This document shows, piece by piece, positions 18,616 through 27,532 of a stretch of DNA of 64,000 nucleotides. Position 1 is the first letter of the stretch, and the number at the start of each line of letters is the position of its first letter. Source of the stretch: Amycolatopsis lexingtonensis (GTDB lineage: Bacteria; Actinomycetota; Actinomycetes; Mycobacteriales; Pseudonocardiaceae); assembly GCF_014873755.1 (NCBI RefSeq), contig NZ_JADBEG010000001.1, forward strand, positions 10,175,001 to 10,239,000, written 5' to 3'. Under the pieces are notes generated by a model. It ran no database searches. It saw only the letters and a program-made list of their open reading frames with translations, and was not told the DNA's origin. The translations under genes and the position numbers were made by a program.

Positions 18616-20174
18616 CCGGGACCTTCGCCCTGCTGCGGCTGGTGCTCCGCCGCGACCGGCTGCTGATGCCACTGTGGATCGTCGCCTTGACAGCGGCGCC
18701 GATGGGATACCTGTCCTCGATCGAGGCGGCGTACCCGGACGCGGCGTCGCGACAGCACTTCTACGACCTCAACGCCGCTAGTGCGACGTTCGTGGTCCGC
18801 AACGGCCCGCTCTACGGCTCGTCGGTGGGGAACCTGCTCGCCTGGCAGTGCGGGTTCGTCCCGGTCGTGGCCGGGCTGATCGCGCTGCTCACGGTGATCC
18901 GGCACACCCGGACCGAGGAGGAGGCCGGTCGCCGGGAGCTGACCGGCGCGACCGTCGTCGGGCGGCACGCGGGCTTGGCGGCCGCGGTGCTCGCCGCGTG
19001 CGGGGCGAGCCTCGGCTACGGCCTGCTCGTGGGTGCCGGGCTGGCCGCGCAAGGCGTTCCGGTGGCGGGGGCGTTCGCGCTGGGGCTCGGGTTTTCCTTG
19101 TGCGGCTGGGTGTTCGCCGGGGTCGGCGCGGTCGCGGCGCAGCTGACATGGGGTGCGAGCGGCGCGCGGGGGATCGGGATCGGCGGGCTCGTCCTGGCGT
19201 TCCTGCTGCGCGCGGCCGGGGACAGCAGCGACTCGGCGGGGTGGCTCGCGTGGCTGTCGCCGATCGGCTGGGCGCACCGGCTGCGGCCGTTCGCGGGCGA
19301 GCGGTGGTGGGTCCTCGCGCTGGGCGTTTTCGCGACCGTGTTGTTCTTCGCGGCGGCGGTTCTGCTGTCCGCGCGGCGGGACCTCGGCGCGGCGCTGCTC
19401 CCGGCCCGGCTGGGCCGGGCGACGGCGAAGGCGTCGCTGCGCTCGCCGTGGGCGCTGGCCTGGCGGCTGCAGCGGGGGACGCTCGTGGTCTGGACCGGCT
19501 GCCTCGCGCTGATCGGGCTGCTGATGGGCGGGGTCGCGCAGAACGTCACGGGCATGATGCGCGACAACCCCGCCGTCGCGGAGGTGTTCTCCCGCGTGGG
19601 CGGCGGTGGCGCGGTGACGGACGCGTACCTGGCGGGCACGATGACGCTGTTCGGCCTGGCGGCGGCGGGTTACGCGGTGCAGGCGACGCTGAAGCTGCGT
19701 GCCGAGGAGGCGGCGGGCCGCGCGGAACCGGTGCTGGCGACGGCGGTCGGGCGGCTCGGCTGGGCGTCGGCGCACGGGCTGTTCGCGGTGCTGGGCTCGA
19801 CGTTCCTGCTGGCGGTCACGGGGTTGGCGACCGGCGCGGCGTACGGAACGGGTGCGTCACTGGTCCCGGCGGCGCTGGCCCAGCTGCCCGCGGTGTGGGT
19901 GCTGGCCGGGCTGGCGGTGGCGTTGATCGGCTTCGCCCCGCGCTTCGCCGCGGCGGCGTGGGGGCTGCTGGGGGCGTTCCTGCTGCTGTCGCTGGTGGGG
20001 ACGGCGTTGCGGTGGAGTCCCGCGGTGCTGGGGATTTCGCCGTTCCAGCACCTGGCGCGCCTGCCGGGCGGAACGTTCTCGCTGCCGCCGGTGCTCTGGC
20101 TGGTCCTGATCGCGGGCGCGGCCGGCGCCGTCGGCCTGATCGCGTTGCGGCGCCGGGACATCCCGGTCGGGTAA
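18612..20174 (+). CDS. ABC exporter permease (polyketide-antibiotic exporter type)
   Basis: A 520-residue membrane protein with about twelve hydrophobic segments in two similar halves, each beginning with an amphipathic [10 protein letters not shown] or [11 protein letters not shown] segment. This matches the large fused permeases grouped as exporters of polyketide antibiotics. It is the last gene of the TetR-ATPase-permease operon and is followed by a strong hairpin. Substrate is unknown. Confidence 0.9.
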
Positions 20175-20176
20175 AG

Positions 20177-20227
20177 CCGTGAATGCCACATTGAGGGACC
20201 TTAAGTCCGTGGATGTGGCATTCACGG
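20177..20227. terminator. 15-bp perfect hairpin after the ABC operon, GCCACAT family
   Basis: Arms at 20177-20191 and 20213-20227 are perfect complements (core GTGAATGCCACAT) around a 21-base loop that holds its own short GGAC/GTCC inverted repeat. It begins 2 bases after the permease stop and probably terminates the operon. The layout closely matches the palindrome at 7431-7475. Confidence 0.75.
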
Positions 20228-20332
20228 ATGTCGGCGGCAACCGAGGGAGTCGAACCCTGCGCGGCTTGTGAAGGCGGCGCCCATGGACCGGCCCTGACCC
20301 TTCGGCGGGCGACGGCTGCCAGTGGAAACAAC

Positions 20333-20342
20333 ACTAGCTAGT
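20333..20342. promoter_or_regulatory. Short palindrome ahead of the amidohydrolase gene
   Basis: ACTAGCTAGT is a perfect 10-base palindrome in the AT-richer part of the 233-base gap before the amidohydrolase, about 65 bases before its start. It may be an operator or lie within the promoter; there is no further support. Confidence 0.3.
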
Positions 20343-20407
20343 ACCCGGATATTTCCCATCTCAAGCCGTGCTTCACCCGGATGGGGTCCGGCTGGCAAGG
20401 TAACGGC

Positions 20408-21856
20408 ATGGACGATCTCCTGCTGCGCCGCGTGCGCCCCGGGCTCGGCGGCGAGCTCGCGGACGTCCGGGTCAACGACGGCCGCGTCACGGCGATCACC
20501 GAGCCGGGGGCGCCCGGGTTCGCCGCGCGGGTGGTCGACGGCCACGGCGGCACGCTGCTGCCGGGTTTGGTGGACGCGCACGTCCACGTCGTGCAGTGGG
20601 CGACGTCCCGCCGTCGCATCCCCCTGGACGCGGCCCGGTCGGCGGCGCAGGCCATCGAACTGCTGCTGGCGCACCTGCTGGCGACGCCGGCCCCGCAGAC
20701 GGAGCTGGTGGTGGGCGCGGGCTTCCGCGACGGGCTGTGGCCGGACCTGCCGCACAAGGACATGCTGCAGCGCGCGCTCCCCGGCCGCGCGGTCGCGTTG
20801 TTCAGCGCGGACCTCCACACGCTCTGGCTGAGCCCGGCGGCCCTGAAGCTGATCGGCCGCGACCACCCGACCGGCGTCCTGCTGGAGGCCGACTGCATGA
20901 GCGCGACGGCCCAGCTCCCGACCGCGTCGATCGACACCCAGGACGCGTGGGTCGCGGAAGCGCTCGCCGCGGCGGCCGCCCGCGGCGTCACGCAGATCGT
21001 CGACTACGAGTACGCGGACACGGTGGCGGACTGGACCCGCCGGGGCACCCCGGCGACCCGGGTCTCGTGCGTGATCGCGAAGCACCTGCTGGACCAGACC
21101 ATCGAGCGCGGCCACCGCACGGGCGACGTCCTCCCGGACGCCGGCGGGCGCCTCACGGTCGGCCCGTTCAAGCTCTTCGTGGACGGCTCCCTCAACACCC
21201 GCACGGCCTACTGCCACGACCCGTACCCCGGCAGCGAGTCACCGGGACTGCTCGAACTCCCGCCCGCCGCGCTGCTTCCGTTGATGCGGCGGGCTTTCGA
21301 CCACGGCCTGCTCCCGGCGGTCCACGCGATCGGCGACCACGCCAACACGATCGCGCTGGACGCGTTCGAGGAGCTCGGCTGCCCGGGCCGCATCGAGCAC
21401 GCCCAGCTGCTCTCGGCGTCAGACATCCCCCGGTTCGCGGCTTTGGGCCTGGTGGCGTCGATCCAGCCCGCCCACCAGCCGGACGACCGGGACGTCGCGG
21501 ACCGCTACTGGCACGGCCGGACTGAGCGGGCGTTTCCGTACCGTTCGCTGCTGGAGTCGGGCGCCCGCCTGGAGTTCGGCTCGGACGCCCCGGTCGCGCC
21601 CCTCGACCCGTGGGACGGCATCGCCTCGGCCGTCGCCCGGACCGACGACGAGCGGCCGCCGTGGCACCCGGAGCAGTCGATCCCGTTCACCGAGGCGCTG
21701 GCGGCCTCTTCGGGCGGCCGCCGCGGAGTGGCGGTGGGGGACGTCGCGGACCTGATGGTGACGGCGACGGACCCGTCGACGCTGTCGCCGTCCGACCTGC
21801 GGAACCTCCCGGTGACGGCGACCATCCTCGACGGGCACGTGACGCACCTGAGCTGA
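20408..21856 (+). CDS. Amidohydrolase-family protein (YtcJ-like)
   Basis: A 482-residue cytoplasmic metal-dependent hydrolase. It shows the small N-terminal beta domain, the metal motif LVDAHVH (about residue 55), a later HAIGDHAN (His/Asp) and the catalytic Asp in FGSDAPVAPLDP, ending in the returning beta strand typical of YtcJ/exoenzyme-regulatory-like amidohydrolases. These act on N-acyl or cyclic amide substrates; the specific one is unknown. The ATG at 20408 has AAGGTAA upstream. It is transcribed alone, followed by the GH92 gene 83 bases later. Confidence 0.88.
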   Translation: MDDLLLRRVRPGLGGELADVRVNDGRVTAITEPGAPGFAARVVDGHGGTLLPGLVDAHVHVVQWATSRRRIPLDAARSAAQAIELLLAHLLATPAPQTELVVGAGFRDGLWPDLPHKDMLQRALPGRAVALFSADLHTLWLSPAALKLIGRDHPTGVLLEADCMSATAQLPTASIDTQDAWVAEALAAAAARGVTQIVDYEYADTVADWTRRGTPATRVSCVIAKHLLDQTIERGHRTGDVLPDAGGRLTVGPFKLFVDGSLNTRTAYCHDPYPGSESPGLLELPPAALLPLMRRAFDHGLLPAVHAIGDHANTIALDAFEELGCPGRIEHAQLLSASDIPRFAALGLVASIQPAHQPDDRDVADRYWHGRTERAFPYRSLLESGARLEFGSDAPVAPLDPWDGIASAVARTDDERPPWHPEQSIPFTEALAASSGGRRGVAVGDVADLMVTATDPSTLSPSDLRNLPVTATILDGHVTHLS

Positions 21857-21914
21857 GCCGACGTCCGGGGCTTGCAATGTCCACCGGACAACGGAAAGGA
21901 TCTCACCGTTGATG

Positions 21915-21928
21915 TGACAACGTTGTCA
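21915..21928. promoter_or_regulatory. LacI-type operator in the GH92 leader
   Basis: TGACAACGTTGTCA is a perfect 14-base palindrome with the central CG typical of LacI-family operators. It directly abuts the AGGAGG ribosome site of the GH92 gene. A further weaker repeat, TGTCC-ACC-GGACA, lies at 21878-21890. No LacI regulator is encoded in the window, so the repressor must act from elsewhere. Confidence 0.7.
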
Positions 21929-21939
21929 GGAGGACACGG

Positions 21940-24282
21940 ATGGGAACGCGGACGCGCGTCCTTGCCACCCTGCTCGCCGGAGCCACGACGCTGGCCCTCG
22001 CGACGCCCGCGCAAGCCGCCGGGCCGAGATTCGCCGACGACCCCACCACGCTCGTCGACACCTCGATCGGCAACAACGGGGACGGCACCACCTTCCCGGG
22101 CGCCACCACCCCGTTCGGGATGGTCCAGCTCAGCCCGGACACCCAGCTCAAGAAGTACGCGTCCTACGACTACGCCCAGGACACGACCCTCGGCTTCAGC
22201 CACACCCACCTCTCCGGTGTCGGCTGCCAGACGATGGGCAACTTCCGCTTCATGCCCACCACCGGTGCCGTGACCAGCAGCGATCCCGCGCAGTACGGCG
22301 CGAAGTTCAGCCACGCCGACGAGACCCGCGGGCCCGGGTACTACGGCGTCAAGCTCGGCAACGGCGTCGAAGCCGAGCTGACCGCCACCCAGCGCACCGG
22401 CCAGCACCGCTACACCTTCCCGGACGGCGCGAGCCAGAACGTCCTCATCGAGGTCGGCGAGAGCAACGGCTACACCTACGCCGGTGACGTCCACGTCGTC
22501 GGCGACGACACCGTCGAGGGCTGGCTGCAGGGCGGCAACTTCTGCTGGGAGACGCAGAAGGAGCGCTACAAGGTCTTCTTCAGCGCCAAGTTCGACCGCG
22601 CGTTCACCGGCTTCGGCACCTGGACGGACTCGAAGCTGACGCCGAACCAGCGTGACGCGAAGCTCGGCTCCCAGCGCACCGGCGCGTGGCTGACCTTCGG
22701 CAGCGACAAGAAGCAGGTCGGCGCCTCCGTCGGCCTGTCCTACACCTCGATCGACGGCGCCCGGCTGAACCGCGCCGCCGAGCAGCCCCGGTCGTTCGAC
22801 AAGGCGCGCAACGCGGCTCACGACACGTGGAAGGACGAGCTGAACCGGCTGCGCGTCGCCGGCGGGACGACCGCCGACCAGCGCACCTACTACAGCGCGC
22901 TGTACCGGTCGCTGCTGCACCCGTCCGTCGGGTCCGATGTGGACGGTTCCTACCGCGGCTTCGACGACGCCGTGCACCGGAGCCGGGACACGTACTACCA
23001 GATGTTCTCGCTCTGGGACACCTACCGTTCGCAGAACCAGCTCGTCGCGCTGCTGCACCCGGACAAGGCCGCGGACATGACCAAGTCCGTCCTCAAGATC
23101 TACCAGGACGGCGGCTGGGTCCCGCGCTGGGCGCTGGGCGGCGGCGAGACGAACGTGATGAGCGGCGACCCCGTCACGCCGTGGGTGGTCGACAACTACC
23201 GCCGCGGCATCCTGGACGACAAGACCGCGCGTCAGCTCTTCGACGCGTTGTGGCGCAACGCCAACGAAGTCCCGAAGGACCAGTCGATCTTCCGCGGCCG
23301 CGACGGCAACCCGAGCTACGTGAAGAACGGCTGGATCGGCTACCAGGACCTCCCGGGCTACACCTACGGTGACACCCGCCAGGCCGGCTCGGCGACCCTC
23401 GAGTACGCCCTCGCCGACTGCGCGCTGTCGACCATGGCGGCCGGGCTGGGCTACCGCGACAAGGTGGCGACGCTTTCCGCGCGCTGCGGCAACTTCGCGA
23501 AACTGTGGGACACCAGCGTCGAATCCCACGGCTTCACCGGGTTCCCGCGCACGCGCGCGGCGGACGGCACCGGCGTGGGCGACCCCGACCCGGCGCAGTC
23601 GACCGGCTTCCACGAAGGCACGCCGTGGCAGTACCAGTGGCTCGCCCAGCAGGACACCGCGAAACTGTTCGGCCTGATGGGCGGCCCGGCGCAGGCCGAA
23701 AAGCGGCTCGACACGTTCTTCGACATCCCGCTGCTGCTGACCGACCCGGCGAAGGCCGCCAAGGACTCGTGGGTCCACGGCGCGTACGACTACCACAACA
23801 ACTTCGCCTTCAACCCGAACAACGAACCCGACCTGCACGCGCCCTGGATGTACAGCTGGACGGGCGCGCCGTGGAAGACCTCGGCCGTGCTGCGCGCGGC
23901 GCGGACGCTCTTCACCGACACGCCGTACGGCATGCCCGGCAACGACGACCTCGGCACCATCTCGTCGTGGCTCGTCTTCGGCATGACCGGCGTCTTCGAA
24001 GCCCAGCCCGGCTCCGGGACGTACCTGCTCAGCACGCCGATGTTCGAGAAGGTCGAGATCCGCCCGGCCGGCGGCCGCAAGATCGAGATCGAGGCACCCG
24101 GCGCGAGCGCGGCGAAGCTCCAGTACACAAAGGACGTCCGGATCGGGTCGCGCGGTTACGACCGCAGCTGGATCTCTCACGCGGACCTGCTCCGCGCGGG
24201 CAAGATCCGGTTCTCGCTGAGCGACGCTCCCACGGAATGGGGCACGACGTCCGTTCCGCCCGCTCTGTCCCAGGTGCGCTGA
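21940..24282 (+). CDS. Secreted GH92 alpha-1,2-mannosidase
   Basis: A 780-residue exported glycosidase with a signal peptide (ending near AQA-AG, residue 27), an N-terminal beta-sandwich and an (alpha/alpha)6 catalytic part. GH92 signatures are GNNGDGTTFPGATTPFGMVQ at the start, NEPDLHAPWMYSWTGAPWKT and GNDDLGTISSWLVF near the C-terminus. GH92 enzymes are calcium-dependent inverting exo-mannosidases acting on mannans or N-glycans. The strong AGGAGG ribosome site is overlapped by a LacI-type palindrome. With the GH99-like gene at 12.4-13.5 kb it suggests use of mannose-rich glycans. Confidence 0.95.
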   Translation: MGTRTRVLATLLAGATTLALATPAQAAGPRFADDPTTLVDTSIGNNGDGTTFPGATTPFGMVQLSPDTQLKKYASYDYAQDTTLGFSHTHLSGVGCQTMGNFRFMPTTGAVTSSDPAQYGAKFSHADETRGPGYYGVKLGNGVEAELTATQRTGQHRYTFPDGASQNVLIEVGESNGYTYAGDVHVVGDDTVEGWLQGGNFCWETQKERYKVFFSAKFDRAFTGFGTWTDSKLTPNQRDAKLGSQRTGAWLTFGSDKKQVGASVGLSYTSIDGARLNRAAEQPRSFDKARNAAHDTWKDELNRLRVAGGTTADQRTYYSALYRSLLHPSVGSDVDGSYRGFDDAVHRSRDTYYQMFSLWDTYRSQNQLVALLHPDKAADMTKSVLKIYQDGGWVPRWALGGGETNVMSGDPVTPWVVDNYRRGILDDKTARQLFDALWRNANEVPKDQSIFRGRDGNPSYVKNGWIGYQDLPGYTYGDTRQAGSATLEYALADCALSTMAAGLGYRDKVATLSARCGNFAKLWDTSVESHGFTGFPRTRAADGTGVGDPDPAQSTGFHEGTPWQYQWLAQQDTAKLFGLMGGPAQAEKRLDTFFDIPLLLTDPAKAAKDSWVHGAYDYHNNFAFNPNNEPDLHAPWMYSWTGAPWKTSAVLRAARTLFTDTPYGMPGNDDLGTISSWLVFGMTGVFEAQPGSGTYLLSTPMFEKVEIRPAGGRKIEIEAPGASAAKLQYTKDVRIGSRGYDRSWISHADLLRAGKIRFSLSDAPTEWGTTSVPPALSQVR

Positions 24283-24308
24283 CCTGCGGTTTGTGCTGAG
24301 CTGGGAGC

Positions 24309-24785
24309 ATGACGGAAGCGAAGACCACGGCGACGGAGAAGTTCTTCCGGATCGCCATCGCGATCAAGGGCCTCGACGGCGCTCTGCAGGTCGTCGGGGC
24401 CCTGATCCTCGCCTTCATCCCGGCGTCGGCCGTCAGCGGCTTCACCCACGCCGTGATCACCCGTGACCTGCTCGGCGACCCCTCGGGCACGCTGGCGCGG
24501 CACCTCCAGTCGGCGACCGAGAACTTCATCGACGGCGACACCAAGACGTTCGCCGTCGCCTACCTGCTCGCCCACGGGCTCATCAAGCTCGGCCTGGTGT
24601 GGGCGCTGGCCCGGAAGATCGTCCGCGCCTACCCCGTGGCGGCCGTCATCCTCGCCGCCTTCGTGGTCTACGAGATCTTCCGGGCCGTGCACACCCACTC
24701 GATCGCGCTCCCGTTCTTCGCCGCGCTGGACGTCGTGATCATCGTCCTCGTGCTGCGCGAGTACCGGCAGCTGAAACGCGGCTAA
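24309..24785 (+). CDS. DUF2127 membrane protein
   Basis: A 158-residue integral membrane protein with about four hydrophobic segments (around residues 18-38, 75-95, 100-118 and 125-145). It contains the family-typical start FRIAIAIKGLDGALQVVGA and the HGLIKLGLVWAL segment that characterise DUF2127. Its function is unknown. It follows the GH92 gene by 26 bases and is convergent with the PP2C phosphatase gene. Confidence 0.8.
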   Translation: MTEAKTTATEKFFRIAIAIKGLDGALQVVGALILAFIPASAVSGFTHAVITRDLLGDPSGTLARHLQSATENFIDGDTKTFAVAYLLAHGLIKLGLVWALARKIVRAYPVAAVILAAFVVYEIFRAVHTHSIALPFFAALDVVIIVLVLREYRQLKRG

Positions 24786-24791
24786 CCGGCG

Positions 24792-25502
24792 TCACGCGGC
24801 GACGGGAAATCGCACCGTCGTGGCGCCGGCCTCCAGGGGTTCGACGTAGATGGCGGTCGCGTTGTCGGAGCCGCCGCGGGCCAGCGCCGCCTCGACGAGT
24901 TCGGCGGCACCGGTGCCCGGCTGGGCCAGCACGGCGCGGATGCCGCTGCCGGCGAGCGGCTTGTGGATGCCGTCGCTGGTCAGCAGCAGGCCCGCGCTCG
25001 TGGTCTCCGCCGTGCCGATCTCGTGCGGTTCGGCGGTGCGGACGCTGGTCGTGACGACGTGCTCCATCCGCGGCGTCACCGGCTGGTGGCGAGCGCGGAA
25101 GTACTCCGCGAGCGTGTGGTCGGTGGTCAGCCGCGAGAGCGTGGTGCCGTCCCAGGAGTACGCGCGGGCGTCGCCGACCCAGGCGATGCGGTAGCCGCCG
25201 TGCCCGGCGGGCATCGCGACGACGAGCACGGCGTCCCCGCCGGTCTGCTCGCGCACGGCGCGCTGCGCGGCGAGCACGGCCTCGACCGGTCCTTTGTGGA
25301 CCGGAGTCCGAGCGGCGGCCGCGGCGGCGGCACGGGCGGCTTTGGCCGCGGCGGGATCGTCGCCGACCCCGTCGGCGAGCGCGAAGACGACGCCGGGCCC
25401 ACCGGCGGCGGCGTACGCCCCGACGGCGTCGGCGTTGAGCGAGCGGGGGCCCTGCGCGCTCGCGGTGTGCCAGCGCGGGTACCCCGGACGGGTGGTGATC
25501 AT
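24792..25502 (-). CDS. PP2C-family serine/threonine protein phosphatase
   Basis: A 236-residue soluble phosphatase. PP2C motifs are present in a somewhat relaxed form: RSLNADAVGAY in place of RxxNED, FALADGVGDD (metal Asp and Gly), IAWVGDARAY, LLTSDGIHK and GGSDNATAIYVEP. Manganese- or magnesium-dependent dephosphorylation of Ser/Thr is expected, probably opposing Ser/Thr kinases encoded elsewhere. The ATG at 25502 follows GAGGAGG. It is divergent from the SARP-like regulator with a 104-base shared promoter region. Confidence 0.88.
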   Translation of the reverse strand: MITTRPGYPRWHTASAQGPRSLNADAVGAYAAAGGPGVVFALADGVGDDPAAAKAARAAAAAAARTPVHKGPVEAVLAAQRAVREQTGGDAVLVVAMPAGHGGYRIAWVGDARAYSWDGTTLSRLTTDHTLAEYFRARHQPVTPRMEHVVTTSVRTAEPHEIGTAETTSAGLLLTSDGIHKPLAGSGIRAVLAQPGTGAAELVEAALARGGSDNATAIYVEPLEAGATTVRFPVAA

Positions 25503-25606
25503 CGCGGCCTCCTCATCCCCTCTGACTGCCATGATCCGCGCCGAACCTGTGGGCCGTCTGAGACTTCGCTGTGCTGTTCCGCGTACGGTGGGAACGGGGT
25601 GGGGGC

Positions 25607-26341
25607 ATGGAGTTCCGGATGCTCGGGCCGCTGGCGGTGTCGCGTGCCGACGGCCGCCCGGCGGTGCTCGGCGGGCGCACGCCGAGGACGCTGCTGGCGG
25701 CGTTGCTGCTGGCCCGCGGTCGGGTGGTGCCCGACGAGCGGCTGGTTTCGCTGCTGTGGGACGCCGAGCGGCCGTCGACCGTGGACGCGCAGGTGTGCAC
25801 GTACGTCTCCCGCCTGCGCACCGCGCTGGGCCGGCCCGCCCGGCTCGTCCGCTCGGGCGGCGGCTACCTGCTGACCCCGTGCGGCACGGTCGACGCCGAG
25901 GAGTTCGAGCGGCTGGCCGAGACGGGCCACAACGACCTGCGCGCGGGACGGCCGGGCCCCGCGGCGAAGGCGTTTCGCGCCGCACTGGAGCTGTGGCGCG
26001 GCCCGGTGCTCGCCGACGTCGCCGAGCCGTTGCGCGCGGGCGAGTCGGCGCGCTTCGAGGAACTCCGGCTGGCGGTCCTGGAAGGCCGGATCGAGGCGGA
26101 AGTGGCGTCGGGCGAACACTTGCGGGCGGTGCCCGACGCGACCGCGCTCGTCCTCGAACACCCGCTGCGGGAACGCGCCAGGGCCCTGCTCATGGCCGGG
26201 CTCTGCGCGAGCGGCCGCCAGGCGGACGCGATCGAGGCCTATCACCACGGCCGGGCGTTGCTGGCCGAGCGACTCGGCATCGAGCCGGGCCCGGAGCTGC
26301 GGGCGGCGTACCAGCGGGTGCTGGGAGTTCAGGCGGGGTAG
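25607..26341 (+). CDS. SARP/AfsR-type BTAD transcriptional regulator
   Basis: A 244-residue protein with an OmpR-like winged-helix DNA-binding domain (about residues 1-95; EFRMLGPLAVSRADGRPAVLGG and VCTYVSRLRTALG) followed by the bacterial transcriptional activation domain (about 100-240; LRERARALLMAGLCASGRQADAIEAY). It lacks the NB-ARC and TPR parts of full-length AfsR, so it is a small SARP. Such proteins often activate secondary-metabolite clusters, but none is obvious here. Its end overlaps the 3' end of the following convergent pseudogene by 13 bases. Confidence 0.88.
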   Translation: MEFRMLGPLAVSRADGRPAVLGGRTPRTLLAALLLARGRVVPDERLVSLLWDAERPSTVDAQVCTYVSRLRTALGRPARLVRSGGGYLLTPCGTVDAEEFERLAETGHNDLRAGRPGPAAKAFRAALELWRGPVLADVAEPLRAGESARFEELRLAVLEGRIEAEVASGEHLRAVPDATALVLEHPLRERARALLMAGLCASGRQADAIEAYHHGRALLAERLGIEPGPELRAAYQRVLGVQAG

Positions 26342-27063
26342 GGCGCCGACCGGAAGTCCCTGTCGAGTTGTCGAGGAGACCGCGGCAGCCAGTAGCGGGC
26401 CAGCGCGCGGACCTGCTCCCGCGGCAGGCCGGGGTTGACGTGCCGGTGGTCAGGTTTCGCGATCGACTGCAGCGCCCAGGCGAACCCGAGCAGCGGATCG
26501 ATCGCGGCCCACCGCCGCCGGTCGATGTCCAGGAGCATCTGCGCGCGCTGGACGGCGTGCCAGAAGTGGTACCCGTTCGGCGGATCACCGTCCATGGTGT
26601 GCACCTCCGACTCGACGGGCGCCCGTCGCGGGTCGAAGAGCACCCCCTGCCCGAAAGCGGCGAACGCGCCGATGAGGCCCGGTTCGTCCCCGCGGTAGAA
26701 GCGGTCGAAGTTCCCCAGTTGCAAGGTCGAGAGCGTTCGCAGCGGCTGTTCGACGGGCTTGACGAACTCGGCGTAGTTCCCGGGGTAGCCCGGTTCCAGG
26801 CTCAGCGCCCGCCACTTTTCGTACAGGCCTTCCGGCGCGTTCAGCCGGATGAAGGGGAAGAGGACGGAATAGGCGTCCTGGACCTCCTGAGACGGGTGGT
26901 ACAGCGCGATTTCGTCGAGCTGGTATCAGAGTTCGTTGGCCCGCCGGTCCCCTTGCATCCCCGGCACCGGCGGGAGTCCGGTGTCGGCGGTGGCGGTCCC
27001 TTCGAGAAGAACGGCCCCGGCGACGGTGGCGACGCCGATCTTGAGCAGCTTTCGTCGATCCAT
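26329..27063 (-). pseudogene. Tat-type exported hypothetical protein broken by an in-frame TGA
   Basis: A continuous frame runs from ATG at 27063 (MDRRKLLKIGVATVAGAVLL, a twin-arginine-like signal) to a stop at 26329, but is interrupted by one TGA at 26926-26928. Reading through gives ANEL-stop-YQLDEIALYHPSQE, and protein-like sequence continues for about 200 residues with tryptophan- and tyrosine-rich segments (FYRGDEPGLIGAFAAF, GYHFWHAVQRAQMLLDIDRR). A TGG-to-TGA change would explain it. The intact product would be about 244 residues and secreted; I do not recognise the family. Confidence 0.75.
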
Positions 27064-27174
27064 GGTGCACCCCCTGACCAGCGGCCCCCTGCCGCCGTTC
27101 GCCGCCAAGCTACGGAAGGTACTTATACTTTCTCTGTAAGATCGTTTTGTGGACGACTACCGGGGCAGTTGTTC

Positions 27175-27495
27175 ATGGGCAGCGGAGGATCGCTGCGGGG
27201 CGCGGCGGCGGAGCGAATGCTGCGCGACACGGTGATTGTGTACGAGGACGGCACACCCCGCACGAAGCACGTGACGACGAACGTGGCCGTGGAGGTGACC
27301 GGGCCGACGGCTGCGGGGAGTGCTTACTTCACGGTGCTGCAGGCCGTCCCGGGATTCCCGCTGCAGACGATCGCGGCGGGCCACTACGCCGACCGCTTCA
27401 CGTAGACGGAGACCGGCTGGCAATTCACGGAGCGCCGGGCGACGGTGGACCTCGTCGGCGATGTGAGCCACCATCTGCGCGCGAAGTGGGCGTGA
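27175..27495 (+). pseudogene. SnoaL/NTF2-like protein remnant with an in-frame TAG
   Basis: The frame encodes TKHVTTNVAVEVTGPTAAGSAYFTVLQ and AGHYADRFT, then a TAG at 27403-27405, then TETGWQFTERRATVDLVGD to TGA at 27495. This is the typical C-terminal half of a SnoaL-like NTF2-fold protein, with the usual R(H)VTTN strand and the final WRFTERR strand. The N-terminal alpha-helical part (about 50 residues) is also missing. With the broken gene next to it this marks a decaying segment. The first credible ATG is at 27175, but no intact start is certain. Confidence 0.7.
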
Positions 27496-27532
27496 GCGCC
27501 GGATCGCGCTCACGCCCCCTTGGTGCGTGCGG

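Noticed and set aside
20236..20320. tRNA-like element on the minus strand: 5' GGCAGCC can pair with 3' GGTTGCC, and AGGG-TTCGACT-CCCT resembles a T-arm.
   Set aside because: The D-arm lacks the usual U8, A14 and G18G19 pattern and no proper anticodon stem-loop forms; the 85-base span also fits tRNA-Sec poorly. At most a degenerate tRNA fragment.
26926..26928. TGA read as selenocysteine in the exported protein gene.
   Set aside because: No downstream SECIS-like hairpin or selenium genes are visible, and the context (NEL-x-YQLD) fits tryptophan. A nonsense mutation is simpler.
25294..27405. 703-residue plus-strand open frame.
   Set aside because: It crosses the SARP-like gene in another frame and has arginine/proline-rich, unprotein-like content; only its last 77 codons match a real (decayed) SnoaL-like protein.
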